The translations under genes were made by a program, and so were the position numbers. From Baffinella frigidus (Eukaryota > Cryptophyceae > Cryptomonadales > Baffinellaceae), in assembly GCA_026770585.1 (NCBI GenBank), contig MU646372.1:378040-404490 (forward strand): a DNA stretch of 26,451 bases. The letters are read 5' to 3'. A model generated the notes under the pieces. The model was not told the DNA's origin. It made no database searches and worked only from the letters and a program-made list of their open reading frames with translations. The first letter of the stretch is position 1, and each line of letters starts with the position of its first letter. This document shows, in pieces, positions 23,857 through 26,451 of this stretch.

Positions 23857-26405
23857 TGTGTGAGAGAGAGAAAGTGTGTGTGTCTGTGTGTGTGTGAGAG
23901 AGAGAGCGAGCGAGAGAGAGAGAGAAAGAGAGAGAGAGACCTTCCTTCATACCTGGCCAGCACCAAAGTTGACAGATTTGTACCACACACCCAGCACGTC
24001 AACTTACAAACAGCCCATGTCAACTTACGAATAGTCCGCGAGCCAACGCGCGAGTGAGACCTTGAGCGGAGGGGCGCGGCGGAGGAAGGCGTCCGTCTTC
24101 TCGCAGAGGGCCGCAGCTACGACGAGCGCCGCGAGTACAGGGCCGTTGGCCGCGCCATGCTCGCGCACGCGCGCGCGCCTGATAAAAAAACACCTGCGCA
24201 TCCGTGTTCGTTGAAATCAGGAGGGGGGGAGTCGTCAACTTAAAAACAGCGTCGTGAAATGTCAACTAACGTGTAAGCGTCGTCAAAATGGCGACCGACC
24301 CTTTCGTGCAGAGTCACACGCGCGCCTGCGTCAGAAACATAACTACTGGAAAGCCCCAGGGGAAGTTTCAAAAAGTTCGCGACACTCTGTTGTCGCACAC
24401 TTTTGAGCCGTTTTCTCCTCAAAAGGCAATTTTCACCCCAAGGACGTGACCGAAATTCGTCAAAAGGTAACCTACAAGTAATTTTAGTGTCGTGTCCAAG
24501 AATTTTGAGACTTCCTCTGTGGCTTTGCAGTAGAAGCGGCCGTGTTTTCATTCCTGTGAGAAACGTGGAACGGCGATGAAAGCAGGATGCTGTCGCGTCT
24601 TCATCTCACAGAATGTATTTATCAGTTGGTTTTAGAAAGTCAACTCCCCCACAAAATCGTCAACTTACGGCGATGAAAGGAGGGTGGTGTCGTTGCTGGT
24701 GTCGCTCGTTCTCACTCGTTCTGGTGACCGCCCTAGGGGCGGTGTGTGTGAGGGCGGTGTGGGGGGGGTTAGGGCGGGACCTGTTGCCCCCCCCCCCATC
24801 GCGACCGCGCGCGAGAGCAAAGCCAACTCCCCCACAAAACCGTCAACTTATTGTTTACTATCACTAATTAAATATCAAGTTGACGATCTTGTGGGGGAGG
24901 TGACTTTCGAAAACCAATTAATAAATACACTCTGTGAAGTGAGCCGGTTGCGTGAAGGCGCGGGGGTAGGGGGGGGGGCAGGACCTGTTGTCTTCCTCCC
25001 CGTCGTTGGACTCCAGGCGCGCGACCGCACGCGAGAGCAGCGCGCGCCACACACCTTCCACCCCCCGCGCATTCGGGCTCAGCGCCACCACACCACTCGA
25101 GGCTAGAAGAGGGAGTATTTTAAATGTGGGGTTGTTAAATGTAGTACCAGTCACGAGCCCGCGACACACCTTCCAGCCGCCGAGGTAGGAGGTGGAGTTA
25201 GAATCCATCCGGAAAATGCTAGTATGAGCGGCCGACACGGGGTACAGTAAGTGGCACAATGCGTAGCATGTGCTCGCCACACACCTTGAACCCCCCGTGC
25301 ATTCGGGCTCAGCGCACACGCCCCAACAGCACAGACGCTTGCGGTTAGGGTTCAGGGCTGAGTGTTGAGGGTTTGGGGTTGAGGGTTTAGGGTGTGGGGC
25401 TTAGGGTGTAGGGTGTATGAGCAGCGCTCGCCACACACCTTCCACCCTCGGTGCATTCGGCCTCAGCGCCACCACACCACTCGAGGCTAGAAGAGAGAGT
25501 TTTTAAAGGAGTTTTTTAAATGTGGGGTTGTTAAATTTAGTACCAGTCACGGGCAGGCTTTGGTCACGTAGCTGGGGGAATTCCCCCAGCTACGTGACCA
25601 AACGCCCCTATTCGTGTGAAAATTACTACACGTCTTTCCCCCCCTTCACTTATACAGGAATCCCTGTTTTAAAATAGTCACATTTCTAGCCTCGAGTGGC
25701 ACCGCCAGACGGTTCCACAGAGGCACCTCCAGGCATCAACCGAACCCCGGCGTTCCGTAGGGTGCTACGGTAGACGATACAGTAGGGTGCTACAGCACGC
25801 CGCAATTTCATTCGCAAACACTTATAATTTATAAACTGGATCTAATGAAATTTACTACACAGAACGATTTTTACTAGTAATATTAAAGCAAACGTGTAGT
25901 AATTTTGATTGAAATCCAGTTTATAAATTATAAGTGTTTCCGTATGAAGTTAGGTGCAAGCCAGAACACCGCCCCCCTTGCTCGGACAGCGAGGGGGTAA
26001 ACGGAACGGGCAATTTTATGGTACCCGGATTAAAAAGACCCGTCTGCCCCCTCGCTATCCGACCAAAGTACCTACCTGCCTTGAGAAGCAGCGCCTGTGT
26101 CCCAACGGACTCCCTACCGTCGGGTCCTAGGTCTTATCGCTTAGGGGTCATTCAAAACCCCTTCCAAGTCCGCTGTGTGGTCAGGTGCATGCCGGCACAC
26201 CGCCCTCACCTGCCTTGAGAAGCAGCGCCGCGCCATTCTCCCGGTCCTCCGCCGCAGCCACCAGCGACACCACCACCCCGCACACGGCCCGCTCCTCCTC
26301 CCCCACTCTCCCCCCCTCCTCCGCCCCGCCGGGCGGCGCCCAGGAGAGGATGCGAGAGGCGAGCGGGGGGGGGGCGGGGGGGGGGTCGCCGCGCCATAGC
26401 GCTCG
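18041..26405 (-). CDS. Unidentified helix-rich protein, C-terminal 387 residues (nine exons; N-terminus off window)
   Basis: Exons on the minus strand: 26405-26210, 25102-24985, 24178-24061, 23681-23600, 22915-22880, 22214-21886, 20796-20739, 19186-19047 and 18127-18041 (TGA). All borders are GT-AG, most with good pyrimidine tracts, and every phase agrees. Exons have strong third-position G/C. Residue order: a Pro-rich start, then AVCGVVVSLVAAAEDRENGA; then WRALLSRAVARLE; then NGPVLAALVVAAALCEKTDA (the last resembles the first hydrophobic helix, suggesting a helical-repeat solenoid); then VAALERLIEHLLASLAPFC, an Ala/Pro/Gly-rich low-complexity stretch, GLEEMLEKAQ and LGMLSAAQKRFLVLEQ; then a charged coiled-coil-like segment (about 315-345) and EQLGEVARLLKHLLADPTAR at the end. 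Cellular role and family unknown to me. The introns carry exon-edge copies at most exons. Confidence 0.75.
18140..18281. repeat. GTGCACGCGC / TGTTGAGGAAGG minisatellite, first part
   Basis: GTGTTGAGGAAG units (about 18145-18182) and GTGCACG(C/T)GCGT units (about 18190-18243) lie in the last intron of the right-hand gene. The array resumes after the MITE. Confidence 0.8.
18282..18407. mobile_element. CAGGGGTACC-family MITE (copy 7)
   Basis: Intact inverted termini and core. It is inserted into the GTGTTGAGGAAGG minisatellite, which continues at 18416-18500. Confidence 0.9.
18811..18903. mobile_element. CCCTTAAGTGGC-family MITE (copy 3, right arm lost)
   Basis: The left arm TATCCCTTAAGTGGC and the CCTACCGTAGGGCCCTAGG core are present. 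The right arm stops at GAGGCCAC without the AAGGGATA terminus. Confidence 0.75.
19187..19262 (-). repeat. Tandem copy of the exon-8 acceptor
   Basis: On the minus strand, the real acceptor GCGTGCTTCAG|GAAAAC at 19186 is preceded 47 bp upstream by the same sequence (junction at 19233), ending GAAAATGCGC before returning to the intron. Confidence 0.85.
19285..19420. mobile_element. Palindromic element, TTACTACAC-core group
   Basis: Arms ATCTCCATACAAGTATTAAT and ATTAATACTGTTGTGGAGAT. The core has GAAAATTACTACACG and GTGTAGTAAATTTCGTTG. The arms are unrelated to those of the other core-sharing copies. Confidence 0.85.
19478..19625. mobile_element. Hairpin around a GGCCGTCGGATTCCGACGGCC palindrome
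   Basis: AACCTACCACCAACCCTCACA (about 19480) pairs with TTGTGAGGGTTGGTGGTAAA (about 19611). The next inner segment, TGGGCAAATCGGGGAAAA, pairs loosely with TTTTTCGATTTGCCCA. The centre is a 20-bp palindrome at about 19547-19566. Confidence 0.8.
19632..19702 (-). repeat. Displaced partial copy of exon 22214-21886
   Basis: On the minus strand CTGATCGAGCACCTCCTCGC and the following CTCGCTCGCCCCCTTCTGC match the start of exon 22214-21886, about 2.5 kb away. They end in a C-rich run. The flank GGCGCGGTCGAC-type sequence does not match. Confidence 0.8.
19853..19959. mobile_element. GTTACTC MITE variant
   Basis: GTTACTCGGAATTACGGACAC and GTCCTTGAATTTGAGTAAC inverted arms with CCGTAGGGTGGTCCT...GACTAGCCCTACTGTAG core. 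It lies next to CCTTGAACCGGCTGAG, a unit of the exon-7 copy array. Confidence 0.75.
19978..20082. mobile_element. CCCTTAAGTGGCCA-family MITE (copy 4)
   Basis: Diverged arms TATTCCTTGAGTGGC and GCCACTTGCGGGATA. It is inserted within a copy unit: CCGGCTGAGTG lies to the left and GTTGAGGGGTAGAGCG to the right, contiguous in the units at about 20466-20495. Confidence 0.85.
20083..20738 (-). repeat. Array of copies of exon 20796-20739 3' end with donor and intron start
   Basis: On the minus strand, CTGAGCGC(C/T)GCGCAGA(A/G)ACGC followed by TT(C/G)CTCG(T/C)CC(T/C)(C)GAGCA recurs near 20105-20150, 20395-20432, 20508-20545 and 20615-20640. Each copy is followed by CTCTACCCCTCCACTCCACA-like intron sequence. 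Some donors are spoiled (AAG|AT at about 20107). A short GGTGATATATCCCCCGAGC minisatellite (about 20643-20715) separates the array from the real exon. Confidence 0.85.
20153..20273. mobile_element. CAGGGGTACC-family MITE (copy 8) with paralogous empty site
   Basis: Flanks CAGCATCAAG|TA and TA|ACCCCAGTATCGGCTGAG. The uninserted paralogue at about 20441-20470 reads AGCATCAAGTAACCCATGCA then CCGGCTGAG, with a single TA. This gives a direct TA target-site duplication. Confidence 0.93.
20797..21780. repeat. Complex direct-repeat intron (ACCACGTGTGCACAACGCTGG units)
   Basis: Units such as ACGCTGGA(G/T)(T/C)CACGCTCTAGG, CACTT(T)C(G/T)AGGAAG(C/G)AGCC and CCGTTACCACGTGTGC repeat many times between 20960 and 21775. 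A fragment at about 21108-21150 repeats CAGCATCCCCAGCA and CCCTGCACCGCG, the start and acceptor of exon 20796-20739 read on the plus strand. A hairpin GATAATACGGGGGACGTCCCCCGTATTA is at 21481-21508 (split here: GATAATACGGGGGAC / GTCCCCCGTATTA). Confidence 0.8.
22215..22584. repeat. Short direct repeats, CTTCGTCACAGCG(A/G)AGCGTC
   Basis: CTTCGTCACAGCGGAGCGTC, GTCACAGCGAGGCGTCAG and CTTCGTCACAGCGAAGCGTC occur between 22405 and 22470. A longer duplicated segment, TGAGAAAGGTTTCC(C/A)(T)CAGCCAGGGCCG and following GTCGAGGAGC, occurs at 22540-22588 and 22831-22877. Confidence 0.75.
22589..22728. mobile_element. Palindromic element, TTACTACAC-core group, with 4-bp target duplication
   Basis: Nearly perfect arms of about 55 bp (TTATCCGGGGAAACCTGTTT outermost) enclose GGAAAATTACTACACAAA and TTGTGTAGTAATTTTCC. 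GAGC is present on both sides (22585-22588 and 22729-22732). The uninserted paralogue at about 22871-22885 reads GAGGAGCACCTTGAG, with one GAGC. Confidence 0.9.
22985..23146. mobile_element. MITE, CAACGGCCTGAAAATGGGGT family, inverted copy
   Basis: Ends ATAGGCTAACGGCCTGAAAA and TTTTTCAGGCCGTTACCCTAT. The inner part matches the reverse complement of 5416-5577 closely. Confidence 0.88.
23147..23483. other. Intron stretch without recognised features
   Basis: Unique-looking sequence between the MITE and the 24-bp repeat. No exon or palindrome was seen. Confidence 0.4.
23484..23553. repeat. 24-bp tandem repeat, three copies
   Basis: The unit CCGTCAACTTTTGCCGTGGA-CAC-C is repeated three times with almost no divergence, so it is recent. 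It contains the GTCAACTT motif found in other intron repeats of this window. Confidence 0.92.
23690..23940. repeat. GT and GA microsatellites forming a pyrimidine tract on the minus strand
   Basis: (TG)n fills about 23701-23757, then (GA)n blocks with short (TG)n inserts run to 23940. Read on the minus strand this is a 250-bp CT/CA tract ending TCTCCCTCTCTGACAG at the acceptor of exon 23681-23600. Confidence 0.95.
23958..24030. repeat. Dispersed GTCAAC repeat
   Basis: CCAAAGTTGACAGATTTGTA followed by CCACACACCCAGCACGTCAAC matches the reverse complement of 678-717 (DMAP1 intron 3) at about 36 of 40 positions by eye. It is followed by two further GTCAACTTAC motifs. Confidence 0.75.
24613..24930. 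mobile_element. Inverted-repeat element, GTCAACTCCCCCACAAAATC
   Basis: TATTTATCAGTTGGTTTTAG plus AAAGTCAACTCCCCCACAAAA (24616 on) is inverted at about 24880-24930, and a third partial copy lies at 24820-24850. Between them sit G/C-rich sequence and a copy of the exon 25102-24985 end (about 24770-24815, with CAACAG|GTCCCG on the minus strand). Confidence 0.7.
25120..25555 (-). repeat. Upstream partial copies of exon 25102-24985 and its acceptor
   Basis: On the minus strand, TCTTCTAG|CCTCGAGTGG occurs at 25486 as well as at the real exon (25102). The copy continues in frame for about 65 bp (SSGVVALRPNAPRVE, then GVWRALL) before it breaks off into a TAGGG-type repeat. A copy lacking the acceptor lies at about 25270-25310 and a more decayed one at about 25167-25185. 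The flanking ACTGGTACTAAATTTAACA-type intron sequence is duplicated too. Confidence 0.85.
25343..25420. repeat. Short TTTAGGG / GTGTAGGG array
   Basis: GTTAGGGTTCAGGG, GGTTTAGGGTG and GTGTAGGG variants in the intron between exons 26210 and 25102. Confidence 0.8.
25566..25604. repeat. Hairpin GTTTGGTCACGTAGCTGGGG
   Basis: TTTGGTCACGTAGCTGGGGG and CCCCCAGCTACGTGACCAAA form a tight perfect hairpin centred on GAATTC, followed by a lone GAAAATTACTACACG half-core at about 25618. Confidence 0.8.
25816..25939. mobile_element. Palindromic element, TTACTACAC-core group
   Basis: Arms AAACACTTATAATTTATAAA and TTTATAAATTATAAGTGTTT. The core has GAAATTTACTACAC and GTGTAGTAATTTTG. The arms are specific to this copy. 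Confidence 0.85.
25985..26062. mobile_element. Small inverted-repeat element next to a donor copy
   Basis: CGGACAGCGAGGGGGTAAACGG and CCGTCTGCCCCCTCGCTATCCG (each split at 20) are imperfect inverted arms. It lies inside a copy of sequence also found at 26180-26225 (GTGCA(A/T)GCC...ACACCGCCC...CCTGCCTTGAGAAGCAGCGC). Confidence 0.75.
26071..26100 (-). repeat. Copy of exon 26405-26210 end with donor
   Basis: On the minus strand GGCGCTGCTTCTCAAGGCAG|GTAGGTAC repeats the real exon end GCGCTGCTTCTCAAGGCAG|GTGAGG at 26210. It lies 134 bp downstream, inside the intron, and has a good donor of its own. Confidence 0.85.
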
Positions 26406-26451
26406 CTGTCGGGGGGGGGAGGGGGGGGGAGGGTCAGGAGGTGCTGACGCG

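Noticed and set aside
23534-24057. Open frames of 112-150 codons rich in Ser-Leu, Thr-His or Arg-Glu
   Set aside because: They are translations of the GT/GA microsatellite; only the 82-bp stretch at 23681-23600 beside it looks like an exon.
24061-24178. Plus-strand exon with a Glu/Arg-rich frame
   Set aside because: The minus strand has a T-rich acceptor, a good donor and the phase needed between neighbouring exons; the plus strand has no acceptor tract.
25055-25102. Short 48-bp exon ending at the GTGTGT donor
   Set aside because: Reading through to the donor at 24984 gives a longer open exon whose phase fits the next exon; the short form would not join it.

Overview
The window looks like nuclear DNA of a unicellular eukaryote, most likely an alga or related protist. 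It has many short GC-rich exons with strong G/C at third codon positions, GT-AG introns, interstitial TTTAGGG/CCCTAAA (plant/algal/alveolate-type telomere) arrays, microsatellites, and a dense load of short palindromic elements resembling MITEs. No prokaryotic operon, rRNA, tRNA or CRISPR was seen. I could not fix the lineage. All gene models were assembled by eye from splice sites, reading phase and protein resemblance; none has transcript support.

Layout. (1) 100-2306, minus strand: the 5' part of a DMAP1/SWC4 homologue (four exons, 3' end off the left edge), a subunit of NuA4/TIP60 and SWR1-type chromatin complexes. (2) 2452-10014, plus strand, head-to-head with DMAP1 across about 145 bp: a complete seven-exon, 216-residue model with a ubiquitin-like fold spread over four small exons. 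(3) about 10.6-14.5 kb: weaker, conflicting models. One is a plus-strand gene with alpha-helical exons. The other is a minus-strand gene that starts with a clear signal peptide or signal anchor. (4) 14.88-17.98 kb: no gene found; it holds a 1-kb TTTAGGG-like array and several inverted-repeat elements. (5) 18041-26405, minus strand: nine phase-consistent exons giving the last 387 residues of an unidentified, helix-rich protein whose N-terminus lies off the right edge.

Repeats fill nearly all introns and spacers. One abundant element family (TIR CAGGGGTACCTCGCTCATAA, about 121 bp) has TA target duplications, shown directly by a copy of an uninserted site. Another group shares a TTACTACAC core but has unrelated arms from copy to copy. 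Telomere-like arrays lie inside introns in both orientations.

The most unusual signal is that many exons are accompanied, inside the neighbouring intron, by one to several degenerate partial copies of the exon edge together with its splice junction. This is seen in the DMAP1 gene, in the ubiquitin-like gene and at seven of the nine exons of the right-hand gene. The copies carry decoy splice sites, and in three places mobile elements have inserted into them.
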